64,000 bases of DNA, taken from assembly GCF_000218685.1 (NCBI RefSeq), contig NW_006763308.1:1-64000 (forward strand), in the 5' to 3' direction. This stretch comes from Serpula lacrymans var. lacrymans S7.9. Its lineage: Eukaryota; Basidiomycota; Agaricomycetes; Boletales; Serpulaceae. Position 1 is the first letter of the stretch, and the number at the start of each line of letters is the position of its first letter. The notes below the pieces were generated by a model that ran no database searches, was not told where the DNA came from, and saw nothing but the letters and a program-made list of their open reading frames with translations. Below are positions 23,414 to 33,835 of the stretch, piece after piece. A program made the translations under genes and the position numbers.

Positions 23414-23527
23414 TTGTTGATGGGATATCTCTTATTGCCCCATAATGGCATTAATAGTTTTTGTGAACAGACTTCTGTTGACCATGGATAATGTGCCCAA
23501 TTCAACATTGAAATTGGTCTCGTTCTG

Positions 23528-25021
23528 TTAAATAGCATATAAAATAGCTGCAAGGCCAACATGTGTAGGTAATTGTGATTTTGTGATATAATCTGTCACA
23601 TAATAAACCAGAGCTTTGGCGGCTTCTCCAGAGCCAATGTACTTTAGATCCATATTGCACCGGAACAAGAAGAGCACAAGATCATTGAAATTATTAATGC
23701 AGGGGTGCAACCTTTTTAACAGAATAGACTGTGTCTCTGCATCAAGTTCAGTCAAGGCACGAGTGTTTCCATTGATCCACATTCAACAGTGATGATCATC
23801 ACGAGGTTCTCCTGGCTTAAGATGTTTCCAACAGGTTTCAGTATGTTGATGCCAGTTGCATTTGACAGCAAGCTGATGGACAGTGTCCTGAAAAGCTGCG
23901 GCAAATTCATCTTCATCCATGTCAGCATATATGGGCTGCATTGTCAAATGAGCATCTTGCTGTCCAGATAGCCGGAAAGGTTCTGGTAATGGCAAGCCAG
24001 GAGTCTCTGTAGTTACAGTTTCATTGCCAGGTAGGTGACACAAGATTGTGCTTTCCAATCAGGTAAAGATGGAACACTGATACTCTTCATTATCAGCCAT
24101 CTTGTCTCTCAGATCTTGGGGCGAAGGATTTCCTTTAATCCACAAGGGCATATGGCAGTGCAGTGTTCCACGGCCCTGTGCTTTGACTATTCCATAGTGT
24201 GCAATGCAATGTCCGAACAAACCAGGGGGCTGATGGCTTTGCACAATGATGTCAAGGAATGCTGATATTGTAACAACCAAGAGTTAGTTACTCTGGCGCA
24301 CAACTCAGACAAGCAAAAGAGTAATGAGAGGGAGTGGTTACCCCTTAAGATAGGACTGAGTTAGTTGTGGGTAAACAACAGGAGGACTCACTGAGGAGTC
24401 TCCTTAATCTATTGGGGTATATATACTACTACAGTTTGTTTGTACATGTGTACTGTATAGTTGATGAAAGCAGTGGCTGATGATGTCAGACGGTGCAGCC
24501 CGTGTGACCAGCTCCACTGCATGAGATACTTGTATCTAAAAATAAAAGAAATGCAGCGCAGCGCAAGAAGGTGGAGTTTGAACAAAAGGAAAGTGCCGCA
24601 TGGCACAGTGTGTGAAAACTATAGAAGAAAGTTAAATAGGAGAATGAAAAGTAAAGGTCTGAAAATTGTGTATCGTAACAGATGTCATTTTATCGAAGAA
24701 TTGAGCAGCAGGGCCAGGATTATTAGCAACAAACACTGCACGTTCAAATGTTGACATTTCCAACCAGCGGTCAGGAGCCATCCCAGCTATAATGCCGAGA
24801 AGTGGATTATAGATGTCTGCAGAATTCAATGTAACAAAAAATGTGGGGGTGGAGAACATTTTAATTAAAACACGTATTTCATTTCTCCTGCACAATTTGT
24901 ATCCAAAACTACCCCTCAGATCCTTTGCCAAAAATTTCAATCGGTTGAGAACTTTCATAGCACATTTTTGTTGCCAATTAGAAGGGGCTGCACCAGGATA
25001 GTGCTCCCATTGTGAAATCAT
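23528..25021 (-). pseudogene. Helitron Rep (HUH) domain region
   Basis: The frame 25021-24690 has FVTLNSADIYNPLLGIIAG and WLEMSTFERAVFVANNP. After the LTR insertion, 24255-24059 has GIVKAQGRGTLHCHMPLWIKGNP, whose HCH is the HUH metal-binding motif of the rolling-circle nuclease. Then 24058-23783 and 23782-23528 include LFRCNMDLKYIGSGEAAKAL and YYVTDYITKSQLPTHVGLAA, the conserved block with the paired catalytic tyrosines (YYVTDYITK). Removing the LTR and one 5-bp duplication joins the two flanking frames without a shift. Stops elsewhere make it a pseudogene. Confidence 0.82.
24269..24680 (-). repeat. solo LTR of gypsy family 1, inside Helitron A
   Basis: 412 bp, plus-strand ends TGTAACAACCAAGAG and GTGTATCGTAACA. 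Flanks GATAT (24264-24268) and GATGT (24681-24685) are a target duplication with one mismatch. It splits the Rep coding region. Confidence 0.9.
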
Positions 25022-25632
25022 TGCTGTTAAGTCAGGCGCAACTGATCACATGTCTTCTATGATTGTGTCACGTTCACCTGCACTCACAGTAAAACATGTA
25101 TTCTTGTTCACTTCGGCTTTTTGCAGGATATTCCAACAAACATATGCGGAACGAGGATCCTTTTATGGGTCCAGGAATACTCCACTGACTACTCCTGGTC
25201 ACACTAGATTCCAGGTTTGCACATAATTGCAACTGACAACCCACACTGAGCATGCATCACGGCTGCCACTGATCTCTCAATTGCATATTGATACGTCCAC
25301 CATCATGACTAAGATCACTGGCCTCATGGATGTCCAGCGCCTCTCCCTGCTGGCACACATAGAACGAGGTCCAGCCTGTGGCTCTGCCACTGGTGCGATG
25401 TTTTTGCTATATGATAAAAAATAATACTATTAAGTGATCAAAATGTTAAGTCAGTGAACTTATGCTGTCTGTAATGTATGTTAAGTCTTTGAATCCTATG
25501 ATGCATGTTTGACTTGCAGTTCTTTCATTGAATGTCCTTATAAGCCTGCCCTAAACTTGCACAGTATAGTGAATCAAGCAGATGGTTCATTGAATCTTTA
25601 CAAACATCAACATATATTATAACATAAAAAGT
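25022..25632. other. stretch between two Helitron pieces
   Basis: No supported gene. At 25423-25490 the text AAGTGATCAAAATG...GTCAGTGAACTTATGCTGTCTG resembles 27163-27230, on the other side of the helicase B frame, so a diverged direct repeat flanks that frame. Confidence 0.4.
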
Positions 25633-27100
25633 CTATGGTATTACATTGATAAATTGATGAGAAATAAAAAAAGAGACTCCAGAAATGGTACACGACAAAA
25701 ATATGATCTGAGAATAAAACACTTTAGTAAAAAGGGTGAAAATTGGGGAAAAATCTACTTGCCAGTCACGGATAAAGCCAGTCAGAATTTTGGGATACAC
25801 CACATTGACGGTACGTCTGCCATTTGAACCATGTGGAAATAGCACTTTTATTTTCTCTCCTGAAGTGCAGTTAGACAATGCAATGTAAACTTGCCCATGT
25901 GAACACACTGGAACACGTAAATCCAGCCCAACCTGTGTCACTGATTGACCTTGAGACTTGTTGAAAGTCATGGCAAAGGCAACACAGACAGGGAATTGAC
26001 AACGTGATAGCTTGATGGGCAATTCTTCTGATGAAGGTTCTAATGTGAGGCGTGGAATAAAAACTATATTTCCTGCATGTTTTCCTCCCAAGACACGGCA
26101 CTTCAATACTCTTCTCTTCATCTCTATCAAAATCATGCGTGTTCCATTACAGAGTCCATTTAGGGGATCAATATTGCAGAGGAGCATAAGTGGACATCCA
26201 GCTTTAAGTTTGAGGTGCACTTCAGGAAGGCCAGATACTTGCAAAGAGTTCAAGAAGAATTCCACAGGATAATGTTCATGCCCCTCTCCAACCACTTTAT
26301 CAATTGACAGAGCTACTAACTCTTCTCCAGGGAATTTTGTGAGGATTGCTGAATTAAGGTTGCTAACGGCATCATTTTTTGTGGAGAGGATGGTGCGGTG
26401 GAGGAAATAATGATCATCTTTGTCTCTATTTGCAATTCCAGGATAGGTAGTGTCGACTAATGAGTCTATGGTATTTTCTGGCATAAGCATGTTGGCGGGA
26501 AGCTCAATAGTTCCATCTCCTGCAATTCCACGACCACCACCAACATCCAGGAGCCAGCTAGCAAAGGCTTCACTTTCTGGAGTATGGTCCAGGCACATGT
26601 TCTGTGTGAGATAGCAGACATGAATATTTTTCCACAGTTGTGACCTTCTAAGAGAGGCAGAAATAATGTGTTGCCTTGACCCTCTTTGAACAACAGGTGT
26701 TGTTTGGCGGATGTCCCCTCCAAAGTCCATTGTAATGCCTCCAAATGGAAGTTGATTATCCAAAATGTCCCGCAATGTACAATCTAATGCTTCAATCCCA
26801 TGACGGTGTTGCATTGGCGCTTCATCCCAGACTATAACTCCGGTATGTCTCAATACCTTATGGAGGCCAGAGTTTTTTGGAATCCTGCATGTGGATGTTT
26901 CATGTACAGGAATAGGGATTCCAAAGTGTGAATAAGCTGTGCAGCCACCCTTCAAGAGCAGGGATTCAATCTCAGAGGATGCTACACATAGAGCAACATT
27001 ATGATTATGTCCTGCTCAAGCAGCAGCAGCAATTGTATTACAGAGATATGTTTTTCCCTTACCTTCAGCACTATGAATAAAGCAAGTTATTCCCCAATTA
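25633..27100 (-). pseudogene. Helitron B helicase (Pif1 family), nearly complete core
   Basis: An open frame of 440 codons (26955-25633) has VIVWDEAPMQHRHGIEALD (Walker B, motif II), GGDIRQTTPVV (motif III), GCPLMLLCNIDPLNGLCNGT, FAMTFNKSQGQSVTQVGLDL (motif V) and GQVYIALSNCTSG (motif VI, usually ALSRVTS; the motif arginine is replaced by Asn). Upstream at about 27050 the Walker A stretch AEGKGKTYLCNTIAAAA is present but is followed by an in-frame TGA, so the N-terminus is cut off. The sequence is of a different Helitron lineage from the helicase in Helitron A. It is probably inactive. Confidence 0.83.
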
Positions 27101-27301
27101 TGATAGATTGACTGTAAGCATTCCATTACTCTTGACTGAGCTACTCCACACTATCTTTTGAGTATTAATAATACAGTTAAGTGATCAAATTTTACTTAGT
27201 CAGAAGTCAGTGAACTTGTGCTGTCTGTCCTTATAAACGTGAGAATTTCAATGTGGCTACAATTTTCACTGCGTTCACCACCACCATACTGCTGCTCCTG
27301 T

Positions 27302-27550
27302 GTTGCCACAAAAACCACGCGAGCAAAACTAAGCAAAATAACCGATGCAACGTGACTTGCATGCAGCATTTGGGACCACTGTCCCCTTCATTATAGATGA
27401 GTTGCACTCGTTGCAGCTTTGCTGCAACTTTCAGGTGCCTGCGGCACCTTCCACACCCATGGTGCCACAAAAAACCACGTGAGCAAAACTAAGCGAAAAA
27501 ATGTGCTCCCACGCGACTTTTGGGACCACTGTCCCCTTTGTTATAGATGA
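27302..27550. repeat. imperfect direct repeat with a short hairpin
   Basis: Copies at 27302-27400 and 27461-27550 share GCCACAAAAACCACG, GAGCAAAACTAAGC and TTGGGACCACTGTCCCCTT, then TTATAGATGA. GGGACCACTGTCCC can form a 5-bp stem with a 4-nt loop in each copy. Helitron 3' ends carry hairpins, but no CTRR tail follows, so this is only noted. Confidence 0.55.
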
Positions 27551-28296
27551 TACCACAGCCTCCAGCATACCTGGCCCATGGTTACTGATGAATCCTTTGA
27601 TGATGTACAACTTAGTATGAAGATGAATTTCTGCAGATACAAAGAATAGACAAAGTATTCAAATACAAAGAAAATAGTGGTTTTGTGCGAGAACATAAGG
27701 CCATATCATGCTGAAGTCTCCAATGCATTTGGAAACATCTAAACGCCAGATGATTGTCTGTCGTTCTGGTTCACCTCTCCTTCCATATTCATTTGAGGTG
27801 TCTTTGGGCAATATTTTGAATATTGATGGTCAAAAGTTGAACACATCATCTCTGCACATTCAATAGCCATATGGCATCTGTGTTGCTCTGGTGAAACACC
27901 CTGAACGTCGTCTCCATCTGCTACATTGATAATTTGGAACCCTCAAGCACAATATTTGGCAAGACAAGCAACAATGCGTGTTGGATATGGACCTAAAGGG
28001 GAAACTACCATAGGGTTCAAAAGTGTTCTGTATTGGGATGTGATAATTGGACATGCTGAAAAGAAAGAGTCGGCAGAGACGTCATTCATGACTACTGTTA
28101 AATGGAATCAAAAAATTGATGTTACTGCACAAGGAGAGCTTGCCAGCTGGTATTTCACAGCGACATGATAATCCACCTTGACACTGGTTGCAAAAGCTTG
28201 ACTAAGCGTACATCCTTGTCATTCTGTAGGTCTTGAACCTTTATCAATATGACTGCTCCTTCCATCAATGCACAAAAAACAAGGCAAGGGGAAAAA
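27551..28296. other. stretch without a supported gene
   Basis: A minus-strand frame with VADGDDVQGVSPEQHRCHMA and STFDHQYSKYCPKTPQMN (about 27950-27780) looks coding but is interrupted by stops and matches nothing I recognise. Confidence 0.35.
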
Positions 28297-28725
28297 CACA
28301 CCAAGCATAACTAACATTTGTCACACCCAAAATTGATGAAAAAGTCTGAAAGTAGTTAAGTTAAAATATTTGATTGTATTTTTGGACCTACAAGATTTTG
28401 TCAGCATAATGTAATTTTATTGACATAATTTTATATCTCCACACAAAACATAGTATCAATGGAAATATGTCAANNNNNNNNNNNNNNNNNNNNNNNNNNN
28501 NNNNNNNNNNNNNNNNNNNNNNNNNNNNNNNNNNNNNNNNNNNNNNNNNNNNNNNNNNNNNNNNNNNNNNNNNTAAAAAAAAAAAAAAAAATAGAAAAAA
28601 AAAAAACCCCCCCCCCCGCTAAAATATGTGCCCCCTTTTCCCCCACAATCAAATATTTTAACTTAACTACTTTCAGACTTTTTCATCAATTTTGGGTGTG
28701 ACAAATGTTAGTTATGCTTGGTGTG
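28297..28725. repeat. perfect 81-bp inverted repeat around the assembly gap
   Basis: 28297-28377 is the exact reverse complement of 28645-28725 (coordinate sum 57022 throughout). Between the arms lie the 100-N gap and homopolymer-rich text (A runs, a C10 run). The right arm ends 8 bp before the TA duplication of the pogo-like element. Confidence 0.92.
28474..28573. other. assembly gap, 100 N
   Basis: Exactly 100 N, the usual placeholder for a gap of unknown size. Sequence at 28574-28618 (A18, A12 and C10 runs) looks like low-quality read ends. Confidence 0.98.
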
Positions 28726-29106
28726 AAACGACATACTATTGTTGGACAGATGTTGCACTCGTTTTTGCGAGGAGTGAAATTGTTCACCAGTGAGTGGAGC
28801 TAGAGTCTTTGGAAGACCACCAGTACTTGCTATTTTGAGTTCTCTAGGTCCCTGTATAGAAATAAAAATGTGAATCAGACACCTTGTTGCAGCGGAACAA
28901 AACCAAAACAACAAGGTAGGTTTTGGACCAGTCTTGCAATTATTCATCATGCTTGGTCACGCACGGCACGTTTGACAGAAGCAAGCGGAGCTTGTCAGAA
29001 ATGTTCAGCCAAACCATCAAAAAAAATGACAAGTTCAGATGCGGGTGTGGGTGCAAGTTTCCAATGTTGAGTGCAAGGAAATGAAGCCAGCAAAAATTGT
29101 ATTTAG

Positions 29107-32100
29107 CTAATTATCAGACATGCTGTTATGACCATATGTAAAGTTTGTAGGTATAAAATATGACGAGTTTTGATAGTAACTCGAGTTAGATGAATGAAAG
29201 GGAGAGAATGGTGGCATTGCATGATGATCAGTGAGAAATGCAGGACCTGGGAGATACAACATTTGACTGGGAGGCTCAGGGGATGATGCATAGATATGGC
29301 TGTGATGATACAAACTTGGCCCCGCTTGAGAGGGGTTGACATGCAAGGATAAGTTGTCAGATAGTAGTGAGGAGGTGGAGGGGGGCGGAGGGGGAGTAAT
29401 GCCTTGGGGCCCATTGGGGGCCAGTGCTTGTCTCCGTGTACGAGCCCCAAATAAGCCTGAAAAGCGGCTGTTAGTCTCCAGGTCAGGATTTTCTTGAAAA
29501 TGTGTCTTGATGCAATCCAAGACCTCCTGCTTCTTGCCATCAGCACTCAGATTAAGCGCTGTGGCAATGAGCTGGAGGTCCAGCTTTGCCTTGCCACTGA
29601 GCGCTCCGTTGAAAACCTCAGTCCCATCCAGCAAGCTCATTTGCACCTGGTGCTCAGCCGCCTTTGCATCCTTCTTTGCCTTTGCTTCTGCTGCTTTCCA
29701 TTCCTTTTCCTTGCAAGCCTCCTCCTCAGCAATATGCCTGGCACGCGACTCTGCGCTTGTCAAGAGCTCACCATGCACCTGTAACCCCTTCCTTCGTTTC
29801 CCCCAGCCCTTCACCAAATTTTAACCTATCCTTCACATGCTCAAACTTGTGCATCATAAAGATACTATGCCCCTGCATAGTGTCCCGTTCCCATCTCGCC
29901 TCATCACGCTCTACTTGAAGCTTGTGGATTGTTGCAACGAGGTTCCTCTTTGACTTTTCCATGAGCAGGGACGTGGGGTGCAGCTTGACTAACATGGGCC
30001 CTGGAGTACTTGCACGTGAACCAGACCCCGGGGTGCTTGCACGTGAACTGGAACGAGAGGAGGGGAAAGATGTGCTAGTGCTGCGCCATGAGGGCGCTCG
30101 TGACCGAGTAGGTGCAATTGAACGCTCCTCTACAGGCAGAGCGCCTCGGCTTGCATGGAGCCAGGTCCTTACATCTGTTGAGGAGTTGTTGGTGCTGGTG
30201 CTGGTGTCAGTGCTCCCTCCACTGGCAATATTAGTGTCCCTGCTGCCCACATTGACGTTGCTGTCCTCACCCTCATCCTCGCTGACACTGGAGTCTGACC
30301 CATCATCAGAATCCCCTGCTCCCTCAGAACTTACATCTGAGTCTGGGCTCAGAGCTGCATCATTGGGAGCATAATCTGGGTCATCCGATGAGGCACCATC
30401 CATCCAGCCATCAGGGAAAGTATCCGGGTATGACAGTGGGGCATAGTTGGCTGTCGAAGTTGAAACACTCGGTGCATAGTCAGCCGCAGTGAATAAACCA
30501 GGATTGAGGGGACAGAGTGCACTTTTGCGCCATGCTTGTAAAATGGTATTAGTTACAAATACTCCTTTGTGTGCCTCCCAGTATTCTTTGACAACATGGT
30601 GTCGACAAATTCCTTCGCCTGTCCTTGCCATGTACAACTCGCAGTGCTTGTACCAAGCCTTTTACATGGGACCAAATACACCAACATCGAGAGGTTGGAG
30701 GCGGTGGGTGGTGTGCGGAGGAAGACAAAGCAGGTGGATTTGATTCTCCACCGTGAGCTCAATCATGTTCACAGTCATGTGAGACCCATGGCCGTCGCAG
30801 ATGAGGAGGATGGGCTTGCCAGTTTGGTTTTGAGCGCGTGTCTGTGGAATAAATGTTTTTCGAAACCACTCAGTGCAAAGGAAGTCGTTACTCCATCCAT
30901 TTTCTGATGTAGTTAAGCTTGAAATTTGTTAGTGGAAGATCAAATATAAAAATTGACAAACTCACAAAATGTTGGGGTGAACATCGCATGATTCTGGATC
31001 AACTGTCATTCCTGCAAAGATAAATTTAGGGGGGATGCTGCTACTGACTGCAGAAATACATTCTATTACTGTTACAAGCTCCAGGGTACCGCCATGGATC
31101 TTGTAGTTTTGTCGGCCATCACGAGAGAAGAAAAAATGGTGGCCATTTGACTTTCGACCGCCTCCAAGCTGGATCCCCTTTTCATCCATATTATACACGT
31201 TCTCCCATGGAATCTCATTCTCCTTCAAGACCTTGTCAAGCTTCTCAAAAAAATCCTGGACAATGTTGCGGTTGAAGGCTTAAGCCCGCATGGGATCAAT
31301 AGTTGAAGGGCGACGTGAGGCAATCTGATCCTCGTGTTTCTTGAGGAAACGTCGAACCCATTTCTCTAAAGGATACTTGGCACACATGTCGTAGACATAT
31401 GGTGATATTGTTTGCTTGCAGAGGGGGCGTCCAGTATTACCTAAAAATGTAATCCACTCCAGTAACACTTCATCTTGTGCAGGATTCAGATGTCGGCGTT
31501 GGACATGAGCCTTATTGAACGGAACAGACTTCCCCTTGAACCTCCTGAGGGCCGTGTAGTAGTGCTTCAAGATGCCCGAGTCCCGACAGGCTGCCTTGAG
31601 GTTTTTGGCAATCCCATTGTTTGTAACAACCAAGAGTGAATTACTCTGGCGCACTCAGAACACACTATAGAGGATAATGGAAGATGGGGAGTGGGTACCC
31701 CTGGGGCTGCAGTGAGTTAGTTGGTATACAACAGGAGGACTCGCTGAGGAGTCTCCTGGATCTATTGGGGTATATATACTACTACAGGTTTGTTTGTACA
31801 TGTGTACTATACAGTTGATGGAGGCAGTGGCTGATGATGTCATAGGGCCTAGCCCGTATGGCCAGCTCCACTGCGTGAGAGAGTTGAGTCTAAAATAAGA
31901 GAAAGGCAATGCGGCGCAAGAAAGGGGAAATGCCGCGTGGCACCATGTGTGAAAGCTAAAGTATAAAGTTAAAGCGGAGAATGAAAGGAAGGGAAATGTC
32001 CGGAAATTGTGTTATCGTAACATTGTTTGTTGCCTCACATGCAGCTTGTATGCGTTTCTCGAGGTCTTCCTCAATGTTGCGCTGTTGGCGAGAAGGTGAG

Positions 32101-32156
32101 TGACAGTGGGAAGGCAAGGCCCGGTGAAGTTGCCGTTTGTTTCAAATGGGGGGCAT
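29107..32156 (-). pseudogene. pogo-like transposase with SAP-like C-terminus
   Basis: The minus frame begins with ATG at 32156. It has an N-terminal helix-turn-helix region (NNGIAKNLKAACRDSGI and AHVQRRHLNPAQDEVLLEWI, CENP-B/Tc5 type). The catalytic domain has Asp residues in NVYNMDEKGIQLGG, LLICDGHGSHM and HRLQPLDVGVFGP (DDD as in pogo). A probable 50-nt intron (GTGAGT...TTTCAAG) lies at about 30912-30962. The long tail is Ser/Asp-rich with a coiled coil (KRNLVATIHKLQVERDEARW) and a SAP-like helix pair (LDLQLIATALNLSADGKKQEVLD). Lesions: in-frame stops at 32142-32144 (CGA to TGA), near 31280 (CAA to TAA) and near 30664 (CAA to TAA), one extra G in the run at 29800-29804, and the LTR at 31622. 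Confidence 0.82.
31622..32022 (-). repeat. solo LTR of gypsy family 1, inside the pogo transposase
   Basis: 401 bp, TGTAACAACCAAGAG to GTGTTATCGTAACA on the plus strand, with a perfect target duplication TTGTT (31617-31621 and 32023-32027). Excising it restores the transposase reading across CEATNNGIAKN. Confidence 0.93.
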
Positions 32157-32667
32157 TGGCGGCAAGATAATTGACGACGGTGAGCCTGAGAGGAGTGGGC
32201 TTGATGAGAGACCACCAAACAATCATTGTGTGTGACACCGAGCCTGCCAAAGCGGAGCTTCAATGATTATCTTGATGTGTGATTACCTGTTTGGGTCTTG
32301 AAGTCACGATTTCTTCTTGTTCCTCCATCTGCAGGTGCCTCAAGGCTTTGATCAACTCGGTAAGCACATGGCATTGTAGGGGTTTACCTGTTGATGTTTT
32401 TGAGAAACTTTTGTGACTTTCGCAGCACACGATCTGCCCCGATTTAGCCCTCTTTACCTCAAATTTTGCACTTTTGGAGGTCAAGACCATAGTGTCAGGT
32501 CTGTTGTTATTGCTACAGGTAAGATATTCACAAAATTCTTTTACATTATGGTTTGTTACATTCTATTCTACCTCTGACAAATTTTTAGGGGGTTGTACAA
32601 CGATTATTGAGCCTGTAGAGGCCCAAGAGCATAAAGGGTCCGGATTGCAACATTTGTCCAACGATAG

Positions 32668-33835
32668 TAATGGTGGTACAGTTGTAGACCGAATTTAGGG
32701 GGAGAAAAACGCCAGTAAGATAGCATCAACATCACGTGATTTAAGCCGGGCCGGAGAGCTCTGCAAAAACAGGCGGGACACTTTTCCTCAGCCATACCTG
32801 TCCCAACCAATTCTGGGCCAGGAATGGTGATGATGAAGATGACTTGCATGGAAATGCGTTTTCGTGTTCTGTCTGTTTTTCTGATGTTGCGTACCCCTCG
32901 GTCATGAGCCATATATCATCTCACACACCACTAGGATAAATCTCTCTCGGAATAGAGGGCAATTAGGAGACTGGGAGTTGGTCCGTCTGAAATTCTGGGT
33001 CTGTCATGTTTTACTGATGCGGCGGCGCTGGCAGCATTCTGATACCCTCATCCTGTCTGAAATTGACTGATGAGCGCTGAGCGCTGAGTGGTTACCATCG
33101 GTAGCTGGCAGCTCCCGTCAAAACTAGGCATCTTATTATTATACCGCAATCCAGAATTCCAGTGCCGTTCTTAGTACGCAGGAACAGCTCCACCATCATT
33201 GACCCAGAAGTTGGGCTTCATTGTTGCAATCTGCCATACAGGGCTTCCTCAATAAGTGTGTGAAGATCTCAGAGTACGGACCCTGCAGCTACAACGCACG
33301 CCGGATGCAAGAGTATTCATCATCAGAACAGAGTAATACTTCTCTCGTTCGCCATCATTCAAGTTCAAATTTCGCTGATGAGCCGTTGGAACACTCGCAA
33401 TCGACTGACCTTATTAGATATACTATATCTTAGTCATTCTGGCTGTAGATGGGCGCCAATTGACTTTCAAGGTATCCGTCGCGATGTCATATAGGTGCCG
33501 TTCTAGAGTATTCGAGATTTTGACTCTGACTGCTTTAAGCCGTAGTCTCAAGAAAAATGGAGACGAAAACGGAGACGAAACTTTTATTAAAGCCCAGATA
33601 ATTTGAATCATGACAGCAATCGATCACTGATTTTTGTAAAGGAAACTCTTACTGCGCCGAAGATGCCCATATTGTACTGATGCTGATGCTGCACTGCGAT
33701 CTCATCATCAAGGACAAATCATGAATGATCCGAAATCCCCTTCATGTTAGTTATCAACTCTCCCGGGGTGAAAAGGTATAAAGACCACTCAGATGAATCA
33801 TGCATCCAGTCATCGTCTCTGAAATAACCAGGCTA
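32668..33835. other. intergenic region upstream of the PKS
   Basis: From the right end of the pogo element to the PKS start, no gene is supported. The last few hundred bases are presumably the PKS promoter and 5' leader. Confidence 0.5.
33775..33783 (+). promoter_or_regulatory. TATA-like box of the PKS gene
   Basis: GGTATAAAG, about 55 bp before the chosen ATG at 33836. Position and sequence suit a core promoter. The transcription start was not determined. Confidence 0.4.

Larger units (their letters stand above)
21161..25021 (-). mobile_element. Helitron A (autonomous type, disrupted)
   Basis: In minus-strand order: Rep-type N-terminal region (25021-23528), a middle region (23413-22950), then the C-terminal part of a Pif1-like helicase (22136-21161). 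This Rep plus helicase arrangement defines rolling-circle Helitrons. It is interrupted by a gypsy solo LTR (24269-24680) and by a plus-strand gypsy pol fragment (22298-22946) that sits where the helicase N-terminal motifs should be. The element ends (5' TC, 3' hairpin with CTRR) were not located. Confidence 0.8.
28736..32667 (-). mobile_element. pogo-like DNA transposon, complete ends, inactivated
   Basis: 22-bp terminal inverted repeats, CTATTGTTGGACAGATGTTGCA at 28736-28757 and its complement with two mismatches at 32646-32667. The element is flanked by TA on both sides (28734-28735, 32668-32669), the TA target duplication of the Tc1/mariner/pogo superfamily. It contains one minus-strand transposase gene and a gypsy solo LTR. 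Confidence 0.85.

Noticed and set aside
27302..27550. Helitron 3' terminus
   Set aside because: A hairpin is present but no CTRR follows at the expected distance, and the unit is duplicated.
28459..28701. Open frames running through the N block
   Set aside because: They consist largely of unknown bases and homopolymers and are artefacts of the gap.
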